From: an uncultured Bacteroidales bacterium
Lineage (GTDB): Bacteria; Bacteroidota; Bacteroidia; Bacteroidales; UBA932
NCBI GenBank assembly: GCA_900318355.1
Contig: ONKE01000007.1
Location: forward strand, 1-57,376
Direction of reading: 5' to 3'
DNA: 57,376 nt
The notes below the pieces were generated by a model. That model was not told the origin of the DNA. It worked only from the letters and a program-made list of their open reading frames with translations, and searched no databases. A program made the translations under genes and the position numbers. Every line of letters starts with the position of its first letter. The first letter of the stretch is position 1. Positions 24,637-33,842 of this stretch are shown one piece after another.

Positions 24637-27600
24637 ATGAAAACGCCTAAAAAAACCTTGCTATTCATCCTGACGCTCCTGCTTGGCGTCCTGCCGGTCT
24701 TCGGCCAGGCCGTCAGGCTGGAAGGAACGGTGATCGACAGCAAGGGCGAACCTATTCCCGGCGTTGTCCTGCTCGGTCCGGGCAACACCAACGCCATTAC
24801 CGACATCGACGGCAAGTTCTCCATCAGCACCCGTCAGGGCGATGAAATCCAGGTGAGCTGCCTCGGCTACAAGACCTACTCATTCAAGGTAGGAAGCCGT
24901 GCGAAGATGACCGTCACCCTCGAAGAGGACAGCCAGAGCCTCGAAGAGTCCGTGGTCATCGGTTACGGTACACAGAAAAAGGCCGTCATCACGGGCTCGG
25001 TGACCAACATCACCAGCAAGACCATTGCCACGACCACTTCCAACGACCTGGTCAACAAGCTCCAGGGCAAGGTCTCCGGCCTTAACATCCGTAACAACAC
25101 CGCCACCCCGGGTGCCTATGACAACAACATCAACATCCGCGGTTTCGGTACGCCTCTCTACATCATCGACGGCATCAACCGCGATGCGACCGACTTCAAC
25201 AAGCTCAACGCCGAGGATATCGAGAGCATCACGGTCCTGAAAGACGCCTCCGCAGCCATCTACGGTCTCAATGCGGGTAACGGCGTACTCATCGTCACCA
25301 CGAAGACCGGCAACACGCACGGCGTGGCGCGCTTCCAGTTCAACGCCAACGTCGGTTTCTCCTCCCCTACCGACAGGGTCCGGATGTCCGACGGCTATGA
25401 ATATTACTGGCTTAGAAACGCCGCCAACATCAACGCCGGCGACGAACGTTACATCTCTCCGGAGGAGCTCGAGGCCTGGCGCACCGGAATCGACACCATC
25501 GACGAAAACGGCGACGTGGTCCGCCACGTTTCCACCAACTGGTACGACGCGACCTGCAAGCCGTTCTCCGTCCGCCAGGAATATTCCCTGTCGGCCGACG
25601 GCGGCGTGAAGGGCGTGAAATACTATTTCAACGTCAACTACTCCAACGACGACGGTCTGCTCCGTTCGGGTGACATCAACTACAGCAAGTGGAGCTTCCG
25701 CAGCGTGGTGACGGCCGACCTGGCCCGCGACCTCCAGCTCTCGGCCAACGTCTCCGGCTACATGGACGACCGCTGGGACCCCGCCGCCGACATGTTCAAC
25801 GTCTTCCGCGGCACCATCTGCTCCCTGCCTATCAAGCCTGTCTATGCTACCCTTGACGTGCCCCCGTTCAATGCCTGGCCCTATTTCAACGGCGTCAAGG
25901 ACGGTCAGTCCTACAACCCGGTGGCGCAGTCCTATGTTTCGCAGGGCGGCTACCACCACTACGTCAACAACGCCATCCAGTCGGTGTTTACCCTCAGCTA
26001 CAAGCCGTCCTGGCTGGAAGGCCTCGAGTTCAAGGGTACGGTCTCGTTCGACAAGCGCTTCGCCCAGACCAAGATCCTGAGGCGCAACTGGAAGATGTAC
26101 ACCTACAACACCATCACCCGCGACGTTGCCGACGAAGACTGGAACCCCAACGTCCAGATCAAGAACAACAACGACTACCGTCACTACTACAACTACCTGG
26201 GCCAGATTAATTTCAACCGCGAGTTCGGCAAACACCACGTCGGCGCTTCCGCCATCGTCGAGGCCTTTGTCTACGACCGCAACTGGACCGACATCAACAA
26301 ATACTTCGACTTCTACACCAACGACCAGATCGACTACGCGGGCGACAAGGACGCCAGCTCCGGCGGTAACGAAGACCACCAGAGGCGTATAGGCTTCATC
26401 GGCCGTATCAACTACGACTATGCCGGCCGCTACCTGCTCGAAGCCGCCGTCCGCAGGGATGGATCATACCGCTACCATCCTGATGTCCGCTGGGGTACCT
26501 TCCCGGTGTTCTCCGCCGGTTGGCGCATCTCCGAGGAGAAATTCCTCAAGGACAAGACCAAATGGCTGAGCAACCTCAAGCTGCGTGCCTCCTGGGGTAT
26601 TCTCGGCGAAGATGCCGGCGACGCTTTCCAATTCATCGAGGGCTATGGCCTGAGCCACGGCTCCGGCGGCTGGTGGGAATACAACCCCTCTGCCATCACC
26701 TACGGCGTGACATTCCCGGGCATCATCAACCCTCATCTGTCGTGGCTTAAATCCTACATGGCAGATATCGGCCTTGACATCGGTCTGTTCGGCAACAATC
26801 TCAACCTGAGTTTCGACGTCTTCCGGAAAGACAAGACCGGCCTCCTGGCCCGCAAGAATTCCGAGCTCCCCAACACCTACGGCGCCTCTTTGCCTCAGGA
26901 AAACCTCAACTCCAACCGTACTCTCGGTCTCGAGTTCTCCTTCGAGTGGAAACACCGTTTCGGCGACTTCTTCTACTCGGTTTCCGGCAACACGACCATC
27001 GCCCGCACCATGAACATGTATGTCGAGCGCGGCGCCTATTCCAGCTCCTGGGAACGTTACCGTGGCGGCACCGACTACCGCTGGACCGGCCTGGCCTGGG
27101 TCTATAATCTCGTAGGGCAGTTCCAGCCCGGTGAAACCGATCCTTACCAGTATATCAACGATCCCGATACCCCGATCTACAGCGGAGGCATAGGCAACAA
27201 GTACATCCAGCCGGGCGACTGGATTTTCGAAGATGTCAACGGCGACGGCCGCATTACCGGCGACGACTACCGCCCGATCACCTTCACCCCAAGCTCGCAG
27301 CCTATCATCAACTACGGCCTTACCCTTTCCGGCAGCTGGCGCGGCCTTGATTTCAACATCCTTTTCCAGGGTGCAGCGGGCTTTACGGCCTACTACAGCG
27401 GCCCTTACGCCGAACCGTTCTGGCTTGGTGCCAACGTTCCGGCCTACCTGATGGACTCCTGGCATCATGAGGATATCTTCGACTCCAAAAGCGCCTGGGT
27501 TCCCGGCACTTTCCCCGCCATCCGCTCCATGGACAAGGCTCCGTACACCAACGCGGCGAGCAGCTTCACCTACAAGGACTGCTCCTACGTCCGTCTGAAG

Positions 27601-27813
27601 AACATCGAGCTCGGCTACACCTTCAACCAGCGCTTCCTCAGGAAGGCCCACATCGAAAAGCTTCGCCTGTTCGTAAGCGCCAACAACGTGGTGACATTCT
27701 GCGACAAGTTCATCAAGGCCTTCGACCCGGAAAAAGTCGCCGGACAGCAGAGCCTCGGATGGAACTATCCGCTGATGATGACCATCAACACCGGTATTAA
27801 CCTTAACTTCTAG
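24637..27813 (+). CDS. SusC/RagA-family TonB-dependent transporter (mannose locus)
   Basis: This is a 1058-residue outer-membrane transporter. A signal peptide ends near VFGQ; a carboxypeptidase-regulatory-like domain follows (about 25-100: LEGTVIDSKGEPIPGVVLL), then a TonB-box-like segment (ESVVIGYGTQKK), the plug with IESITVLKDASAAIYGLNAGNG, and a long barrel ending in Phe (GINLNF). It sits between the third GH92 gene and its SusD partner, spaced by 20 and about 10 bases. In this context it should import mannose-containing oligosaccharides; the exact glycan is unknown. Confidence 0.94.
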   Translation: MKTPKKTLLFILTLLLGVLPVFGQAVRLEGTVIDSKGEPIPGVVLLGPGNTNAITDIDGKFSISTRQGDEIQVSCLGYKTYSFKVGSRAKMTVTLEEDSQSLEESVVIGYGTQKKAVITGSVTNITSKTIATTTSNDLVNKLQGKVSGLNIRNNTATPGAYDNNINIRGFGTPLYIIDGINRDATDFNKLNAEDIESITVLKDASAAIYGLNAGNGVLIVTTKTGNTHGVARFQFNANVGFSSPTDRVRMSDGYEYYWLRNAANINAGDERYISPEELEAWRTGIDTIDENGDVVRHVSTNWYDATCKPFSVRQEYSLSADGGVKGVKYYFNVNYSNDDGLLRSGDINYSKWSFRSVVTADLARDLQLSANVSGYMDDRWDPAADMFNVFRGTICSLPIKPVYATLDVPPFNAWPYFNGVKDGQSYNPVAQSYVSQGGYHHYVNNAIQSVFTLSYKPSWLEGLEFKGTVSFDKRFAQTKILRRNWKMYTYNTITRDVADEDWNPNVQIKNNNDYRHYYNYLGQINFNREFGKHHVGASAIVEAFVYDRNWTDINKYFDFYTNDQIDYAGDKDASSGGNEDHQRRIGFIGRINYDYAGRYLLEAAVRRDGSYRYHPDVRWGTFPVFSAGWRISEEKFLKDKTKWLSNLKLRASWGILGEDAGDAFQFIEGYGLSHGSGGWWEYNPSAITYGVTFPGIINPHLSWLKSYMADIGLDIGLFGNNLNLSFDVFRKDKTGLLARKNSELPNTYGASLPQENLNSNRTLGLEFSFEWKHRFGDFFYSVSGNTTIARTMNMYVERGAYSSSWERYRGGTDYRWTGLAWVYNLVGQFQPGETDPYQYINDPDTPIYSGGIGNKYIQPGDWIFEDVNGDGRITGDDYRPITFTPSSQPIINYGLTLSGSWRGLDFNILFQGAAGFTAYYSGPYAEPFWLGANVPAYLMDSWHHEDIFDSKSAWVPGTFPAIRSMDKAPYTNAASSFTYKDCSYVRLKNIELGYTFNQRFLRKAHIEKLRLFVSANNVVTFCDKFIKAFDPEKVAGQQSLGWNYPLMMTINTGINLNF

Positions 27814-27823
27814 GAGCATGGCT

Positions 27824-29761
27824 ATGAAAACGACAAAAGTAATATTCATACTGGCGGCCCTCCTCGCCGCGCCGGCTTGCAACAAATTCCTGGACGTCCA
27901 GCCGACCAGCAAAGTTTCGGCAGAAGCCATAGTTTCCTCGCCTGCAGGTATCCAGGCGTTTCTCGCCAATCTTTACTACAGGATGCCTATCGAGGGATTC
28001 GATTTCACGGTGGAAAGCAGACCCTGCCCCGACCAGGGTTATAAGGACGGATTCCATTTCAACGACGGTGCTCCAAACAACAGCGGTCGTTACACGTGGG
28101 TTCTGACCGACGACTGTATCGGCACCGAACTTAACGAGTGCCCTAACGGCGACCATTACATGTATTGGGATACGGCCTTTGCCACCCTGCACGACGTCAA
28201 CTCCTTCAACTCGCTTATTCCGTCTTTTGATTCGGTGAGTGAAGAAACGCGTCAGGAACTTCAGGGCCAGGTGTGGTTCATCCGCGGGCAGATCTACTTT
28301 GCGTTGGCGCGCCGCTACGGCGGTGTCCCTATCATCGAGACCGTTGAAGACATCCATGACACCAAAAAGATAAACGTTCCCCGCAGCACCGAGGTCGAGA
28401 CCTGGGACTATGTGATAGATTGTTTCGACAAGGCTGCCGGGCTTCTTTCCGAAGTGGACAACGGCTACCATACGATGGCTACCAAATGGACGGCCCTGGC
28501 CTATAAGTCCCGTGCCTCCCTCCATGCAGCCTCCCTGGCCAAATATTGGGATAGGGCCGATCTTTCGGGAGATGCCGTGAAGGAAAAGCTCGTCGGCGGA
28601 TTCACCCAGGAAGACCAGGACCGCTGGTATGCAGCCTGCCTCGATGCAAGCGAAAAGGTCATCAACAGCGGCCAGTTCTCCCTCTATATGCCCAGCCCTT
28701 CATCTCCGGAAGAAGCGACTGAAAACTACATACACCTTTTCCAGAAGCCCGAGGATGCCCTGTGCGAGTCCATCTTCGTGCGCGGCTTCAACAAGAAGGG
28801 GCGTAAATTCGGCACCAACCAGGACGTGTGGGGACAGCCTGCCCAGACCGGCGGTGCATGGCCTCATCCGGGCCGTATGAACCCGACCCTCTACTTCGTC
28901 GAGAACTTCGAATCCTACGACAATCCGGGCCATAGCACCATGCTTTCCACTTATGTGGGTGACAACGGTGACTTCGACGGCTATCAGGCCAGCCGGGTCT
29001 ACCATAAATTCACCGACCCCCAGGATATGTTCAAGGGTATGGATGCGCGCCTTTTCGCCATCACTATCGTTCCTTTCTCGAAGTGGAGGAACACCACGAT
29101 AGTCATCCAGGGTGGAGTCGTGGACATGAACGGCAAGATCCACCACGACAACAACGGTGACATGAAAGCCCAATACGAGGGCTGGGACGGTCAGGTCCAC
29201 TATCAGTTCGGAGCCGCCGACAACAAGTTCTTCTCGGGCTTCTCGAGAAATCTCGGCAACAACACCCGTACCGGTTTCAGCTTCAAGAAATACATGAATC
29301 CGGAGTTCGTATCGTCCGGTTCCGTCTGGAACGAATCCACCACGGACTGGATAGACATCCGGCTTGCCGAAATCCTTCTTAACTATGCTGAAGCACAGAT
29401 TGAAAGCGGGCAGGGCGATGCAGGCCTCGCGGCCGAGTGTCTCAACCGTACCCGCAGGCGCGCCGGCCACACCGTGGACATCCCGCTCACGCTGGAAAAC
29501 CTCCGCCGCGAACGCCGCGCCGAACTCGGCATGGAAAACGCCCGCAACTGGGACCTTGTCCGCTGGAGAGAATACCATACCATTTTCGACAGCTACCGCC
29601 CCGGCTCACTTGCCCCTATCCTCGACTTGCGCGACGGCAAGTTCTTCTTTATCAGGGAATATGTCCAGCAGACTGCTCCCTTGATTTTCAACAAGAAGTT
29701 CTACTATAGAGGCATCCCGGGCCGCAATGTCAATCATCTTGTCAATAACCCTGAGTACTAG
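27824..29761 (+). CDS. SusD/RagB-family lipoprotein (mannose locus)
   Basis: This 645-residue surface lipoprotein is the partner of the preceding SusC. Lipobox LLAAPAC is followed by NKFLDVQPTSKVSAEAI, a classic SusD mature N-terminus. The family pattern continues with GQVWFIRGQIYFALARRYGGVPI and the late LNYAEAQIESGQGD and LNRTRRRAGHTVD segments. ATG 27824 was preferred because AGGAG at 27812-27816 is seven bases upstream; ATG 27818, two codons earlier, is possible. It is longer than the SusD of the first locus. Confidence 0.93.
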   Translation: MKTTKVIFILAALLAAPACNKFLDVQPTSKVSAEAIVSSPAGIQAFLANLYYRMPIEGFDFTVESRPCPDQGYKDGFHFNDGAPNNSGRYTWVLTDDCIGTELNECPNGDHYMYWDTAFATLHDVNSFNSLIPSFDSVSEETRQELQGQVWFIRGQIYFALARRYGGVPIIETVEDIHDTKKINVPRSTEVETWDYVIDCFDKAAGLLSEVDNGYHTMATKWTALAYKSRASLHAASLAKYWDRADLSGDAVKEKLVGGFTQEDQDRWYAACLDASEKVINSGQFSLYMPSPSSPEEATENYIHLFQKPEDALCESIFVRGFNKKGRKFGTNQDVWGQPAQTGGAWPHPGRMNPTLYFVENFESYDNPGHSTMLSTYVGDNGDFDGYQASRVYHKFTDPQDMFKGMDARLFAITIVPFSKWRNTTIVIQGGVVDMNGKIHHDNNGDMKAQYEGWDGQVHYQFGAADNKFFSGFSRNLGNNTRTGFSFKKYMNPEFVSSGSVWNESTTDWIDIRLAEILLNYAEAQIESGQGDAGLAAECLNRTRRRAGHTVDIPLTLENLRRERRAELGMENARNWDLVRWREYHTIFDSYRPGSLAPILDLRDGKFFFIREYVQQTAPLIFNKKFYYRGIPGRNVNHLVNNPEY

Positions 29762-29769
29762 AAGCACCT

Positions 29770-31683
29770 ATGAGACAGCAATATAAATTGATTTTCGCGG
29801 CGGGGCTCGCCCTACTGGCAGTCTCATCTTGCCAGCTGGACAACTATGAGCAGCCCGACGCCGCCTTATTCGGAACGGTGACGGATGCGCAGACAGGTGA
29901 AATCATCCCGCAGGATATCGGTGACCAAGGCTCCCACATCTGCCTGTGGGAGATTGCGGATGAATATCCCACTCCGGGCCGCCGTACTATCCTGTTCAAG
30001 ACCAACGGCACCTACATGGACAAAAACTACTTCTCGGGAAAGTATAAGATCAAACTCAACGAGACCAACTTCAATGCAGAGACGGCCGTTGTCAGGTATG
30101 CAGACGGCACCGAAGTTCCCGCGGAGGTGGATTACACCGATAAGAAAGAAGAAAACGGTCTGAAATGGGTTGTCGACGTCAACGGACACACCCAGGTCGA
30201 CATCGAAGCCGAGCCGTGGTGCCGCGTTATCGTCAAGGACATTACTTTCGACCAGGCCAAGCAGCGCGTCGTCGCCCAGTTCGAGGTGGAATGCACCTCC
30301 AACGACAAACTTGCCGAAATCGGCATGTTCTGCGACCTGAACCCCCATGTTTCATACAGTATCAACAATTTCGGCGACGCCTCGGTCAAGAAAAAGGCTG
30401 TCGACCGCGTCCTCGGAGAGCCTGAAACCTTTACCCTGAAAATGCCCCTTTCTTCTTTTGATAAGGATAAGGACAGCGACAAAGACTACTGGATCCGCGT
30501 AGGCGCCCGTTCCGACGCCAAGGATGCAAGGTGGAACTTCGCCCCGGCGGTAAAGGTCCATCTTGTGAAGGAAGAGATCCAGAGTCGCAAGCTCGGCATC
30601 CGCTGGGACCTCTTCGACGGCTGCAACGACGAAGGAGTTCAGGACGCCGCCAAGTTCGCCGTCTACAAGGCCATGTGGGAGAGAGGTCAGCACCGTACCA
30701 TGCCGCTGCTGTATTTCGACACCAAGGACAAGAAGTCCGGTGCCGGGTGCTGGGTGGCGGTATCCAACCCGATTCCTGCAGGGGATAAGTATCCTTCCGA
30801 TCCCGTCCTGTTCATCTCTCCGGGCTATGGCCACCCGATCGTCCCCTCATTCGACGCAAGCGCCATCCCCGACGAAGGCAACCATATGCTCCTGACCATC
30901 TATGTCTCGGATGCGACTCACTTTGAAAGGGATGCAAACGGACAGATCGAGATCGGCTCAGGCGGCGACGCTGATAATGAAGAGGCCTGCTGGACCTTCG
31001 GCCAGTTCGAGCTGCGCAACGGCTGGCAGACCCTCGACCTGGGGCTTCCCGATGCCAACAAGCTGGGAGACTTCTATTCGGGCGCCATCAACTGGTTCCG
31101 TTTCTATCACGGGCATGAAATGGTCGGCAACACCACCGTCAAATTCGACGAGATCCGCTTCTACTACAAGACCATCGTCGATGCCTGCGAAGACAACCGT
31201 CCGTGGTCTTCCAACGGCGCCGCGGTCACCCTCGACGAGGCCGACTGCAAGGAAGGAGAGAGCAGCATAAGCACGACCAACGGCCCCCAGGGCATCCGTC
31301 TCTCGCGCACCTACAGCCCCGTGATCAAGACTCCGGCCAAGTTGGCGAAGGGTCATTTCCAGTTCTGGCTCTATGTCTCGGATGCCGCCAAGTTCAACGC
31401 CGTGGACACCCAGGTCGAGATCACATCTTCCGGCAAGGCCGACGTAAACGAGCTCCACTGGCTGCTGCCCAAGGATCTCGAAGACGGCTGGAACCTCATC
31501 GATTTCAAGCTCAGTGACGGCGTAGCCACCGGCGGCGAAATCGACCTTCGCTCGGTCAATTTCTTCCGTATCCACAACGCCGTCTCCGGCGCCGAGGGCT
31601 CCATCACCATGAAGATCGACCGCCTCCGTTTCTTTAACGAGGGAGTGGACATGAAGCTCTCCGACGTTCCCGACGAGGCCTGA
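29770..31683 (+). CDS. Modular surface lipoprotein (DUF3823-like N-terminus plus two jelly-roll-like modules)
   Basis: This 637-residue lipoprotein (lipobox AVSSC) follows SusD by eight bases, where a surface glycan-binding protein is expected. The N-terminal part (about 20-130) resembles the DUF3823 prealbumin-like domain often found next to SusD (ALFGTVTDAQTGEIIPQD, then GTYMDKNYFSGKYKIK). An Ig-like stretch follows, then two related modules of about 150 residues, each with a pattern F/LTIYVSDAxxF, W-Q/N-T/L-L-I/D-L, FFRIHN/WFRFYH, and a closing F-D-E-I-R-F-like strand. The same pattern recurs in the next gene. A carbohydrate-binding role is inferred; no catalytic residues are recognisable. 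Confidence 0.78.
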   Translation: MRQQYKLIFAAGLALLAVSSCQLDNYEQPDAALFGTVTDAQTGEIIPQDIGDQGSHICLWEIADEYPTPGRRTILFKTNGTYMDKNYFSGKYKIKLNETNFNAETAVVRYADGTEVPAEVDYTDKKEENGLKWVVDVNGHTQVDIEAEPWCRVIVKDITFDQAKQRVVAQFEVECTSNDKLAEIGMFCDLNPHVSYSINNFGDASVKKKAVDRVLGEPETFTLKMPLSSFDKDKDSDKDYWIRVGARSDAKDARWNFAPAVKVHLVKEEIQSRKLGIRWDLFDGCNDEGVQDAAKFAVYKAMWERGQHRTMPLLYFDTKDKKSGAGCWVAVSNPIPAGDKYPSDPVLFISPGYGHPIVPSFDASAIPDEGNHMLLTIYVSDATHFERDANGQIEIGSGGDADNEEACWTFGQFELRNGWQTLDLGLPDANKLGDFYSGAINWFRFYHGHEMVGNTTVKFDEIRFYYKTIVDACEDNRPWSSNGAAVTLDEADCKEGESSISTTNGPQGIRLSRTYSPVIKTPAKLAKGHFQFWLYVSDAAKFNAVDTQVEITSSGKADVNELHWLLPKDLEDGWNLIDFKLSDGVATGGEIDLRSVNFFRIHNAVSGAEGSITMKIDRLRFFNEGVDMKLSDVPDEA

Positions 31684-31733
31684 AAATAGTAACTAAAACC
31701 AAACAAATAATTATTAACTAAATCTTTATCCAA

Positions 31734-33770
31734 ATGAAAAAGGTTTTCAGCATCATCCTTGCCGCAGCCGCCGTGCTGGCAGGATGCCAGAAGGCACCCG
31801 AGGTCGTTCTGGTCAAGGCGATCCAGTTCGCCTCCAAGACCGTGAGCGTCGAGGTCGGCAAGACTGTCACCGTCAGTGCAGTCGTCGCCCCGAGTGAGGC
31901 CGCCAACAAGACCATCGCCTGGTCGATCGATCCTACGTCGGTCGCCACGATCTCCGATGCCGGTGTCGTGACCGGTGTCGCCCCCGGCGAAGCTACCGTC
32001 ACCGCCAAGGCTACCGACGGCAGCAACGTGTCCGCTTCCATCAAGGTTGTTGTCACGGCCAAGCCTGTTCCCATTACCTCTATCGAGGTCTCGGAGGACG
32101 AGGTTTCAATCAAGGCCGGAGAGACCAGCGCAAAGATCGACGTCCTCATCACTCCTGAAGATGCCACGAACAAGAATCTCGAGGTGTCCTACTCCAAAAC
32201 CGGCGTAGCCACCTGGGAAGATGGTGTCATCACCGCAATTGCCGCAGGAAGCACCGTGATCACCCTCAAGGCTACCGACGGCAGCAACCAGCAGGCTTCC
32301 ATCAACGTGACGGTAATTGACACCCAGAACATGTTTGTCATGTATCCGTACAGCCTGCTCCGCACCGGTGGCAAGCTCACCCAGACGGTATGGTACGGCA
32401 ATGTCAACGACTATGGCAACAGGGATCCCCGCGCCGGCATCGACCCCAAGAGCCTGACTCTCGAGTCTGACAACCCCGCTGTTGCAACAGTCGAGGTGGT
32501 CTTAGACCCCGACACCAAGAAGAACCAGATTGTCGTTACGGCCGTTGCTCCCGGCAAGGCCAATATCAATGTGACCGACGCCGCCGGATCTACCGTCAGC
32601 TTCGAGGTCAATGTCGAAGACAAGACGGAACACACCTACGACGACTATCTGCCCGGCGTTTCGCTCTACGACTGCCACAGCGAGGCTGGAAAATGGTACG
32701 GCAACTATAAGGACGGCCTGTCCCTCGTGGAGGGTTATGTGCCCGGAACGCAGTGTCTGGGAGCTACCGTGAACGGTTACAAGATTGCCGAAGTGTACCT
32801 TAGGGATTTCATCGACGTCAGCAAGATCGAGAACCCTGCCCTCTTCCTGAGGATCTACATCAGCGATCCTTCCAAGATGACTACTGCGGTACGTGGCGAG
32901 GAGCCTTATATCGAAATTCGCACCACTTCAGAGCTTGGCAAATATGAAGAAGTGGAGACCAAGTACTTGTGGCATCTCAACGACCACTTCACCAACATGG
33001 ACGACGCCACCCCTCACGCCAAGCAGACGCTCAAGGCCGGCTGGAACAACATTGTCCTCCCGTTCGATGCGACCTATAACGGCAGGACGGCCAACAAGAA
33101 GGAAATTACCTATTTCCGTATGTTCCAGATGCATGGTCAGTCGTCCTACAACGAGGTAGAGTACCGCTTCGACCAGATCCGCGTCATCGACTGGACCGAG
33201 TTCGAAAAGTGCGACAACTTCGCCATGTGGCGTGACCGTCCCGCACAGCAGAACCAGTACAGCTACTTCAACGACACCGTCGGCATGGCCGAAGGCACAG
33301 GCTGCGTTGCCTGCATCGACCATCTCTTCACCGCCGTTGCATGCTATCGTCTTGAGATGTGGCCCGGTCTGAACTATGCCTTCCCGGCTACCTACGACCT
33401 GGACGACCTCAAGCTCCAGCTCAAGTTCTACGTTGACCAGTACGATGTCGAGTGGTTCAACAAGTTCGTCCACTTCCGTGTCGAGCTTGGCAATTCGGCC
33501 TTCACTCCCAACGGATTCACTCCTGACAACAATGCCATCGAGATGTCCATCGGCGCCACAACCGACGATCCTCTCAACCTTGTTGCCGGGTGGAACACCC
33601 TTACCTTCAACTTCTCCGATTTCGCCGCCAATCCGAGCAACATCAAGGGCGACTTTGATATCCGCAACCTTGGCTATTTCAGGGTGATCCTCACTCCTCT
33701 CGACGCCACGGCTGAAGATTACGGCTATCGCACCTACAAACTCGACGATATCCGTATCCTGAAGAAGTAA
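31734..33770 (+). CDS. Surface lipoprotein with two Big_2 Ig-like domains and jelly-roll-like modules
   Basis: This is a 678-residue lipoprotein (lipobox AVLAGC). Residues about 25-200 form two bacterial Ig-like group 2 repeats (TVSVEVGKTVTVSAVVAPSE; GVVTGVAPGEATVTAKATDG, then a second copy with GSTVITLKATDGS). A third Ig-like segment may follow near 220-300. The C-terminal half holds two modules with the same strand pattern as the preceding protein (LFLRIYISDPSKM then GWNNIVLPFDATY; later LQLKFYVDQYDV then GWNTLTFNFSDF and a closing YKLDDIRIL). It is probably a rod-like presenter of glycan-binding heads on the cell surface. It lies 50 bases after the previous gene and ends the SusCD unit before a terminator. 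Confidence 0.78.
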   Translation: MKKVFSIILAAAAVLAGCQKAPEVVLVKAIQFASKTVSVEVGKTVTVSAVVAPSEAANKTIAWSIDPTSVATISDAGVVTGVAPGEATVTAKATDGSNVSASIKVVVTAKPVPITSIEVSEDEVSIKAGETSAKIDVLITPEDATNKNLEVSYSKTGVATWEDGVITAIAAGSTVITLKATDGSNQQASINVTVIDTQNMFVMYPYSLLRTGGKLTQTVWYGNVNDYGNRDPRAGIDPKSLTLESDNPAVATVEVVLDPDTKKNQIVVTAVAPGKANINVTDAAGSTVSFEVNVEDKTEHTYDDYLPGVSLYDCHSEAGKWYGNYKDGLSLVEGYVPGTQCLGATVNGYKIAEVYLRDFIDVSKIENPALFLRIYISDPSKMTTAVRGEEPYIEIRTTSELGKYEEVETKYLWHLNDHFTNMDDATPHAKQTLKAGWNNIVLPFDATYNGRTANKKEITYFRMFQMHGQSSYNEVEYRFDQIRVIDWTEFEKCDNFAMWRDRPAQQNQYSYFNDTVGMAEGTGCVACIDHLFTAVACYRLEMWPGLNYAFPATYDLDDLKLQLKFYVDQYDVEWFNKFVHFRVELGNSAFTPNGFTPDNNAIEMSIGATTDDPLNLVAGWNTLTFNFSDFAANPSNIKGDFDIRNLGYFRVILTPLDATAEDYGYRTYKLDDIRILKK

Positions 33771-33792
33771 TTACAGTTACGATTATTTATTT

Positions 33793-33820
33793 GCCGGCCC
33801 GCTTTAACGGGCCGGCATTT
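33793..33820 (+). terminator. Intrinsic terminator after SusCD unit
   Basis: A perfect nine-pair stem GCCGGCCCG/CGGGCCGGC (33793-33801 with 33808-33816) with a six-base loop is followed by ATTTT. It lies 22 bases past the stop of the Big_2 lipoprotein and should end most transcripts from the 22333 promoter. No clear TAnnTTTG box was seen between it and the next ATG, so the following genes may depend on readthrough. Confidence 0.75.
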
Positions 33821-33842
33821 TCCCTGAAAGTACGCTACCGCC

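Noticed and set aside
26126-26392. Thr/Ser-rich plus-strand frame inside the second susC (repeat-like)
   Set aside because: It is an out-of-frame reading of codons for Asn, Tyr and Asp in the barrel; no independent start signal was seen.
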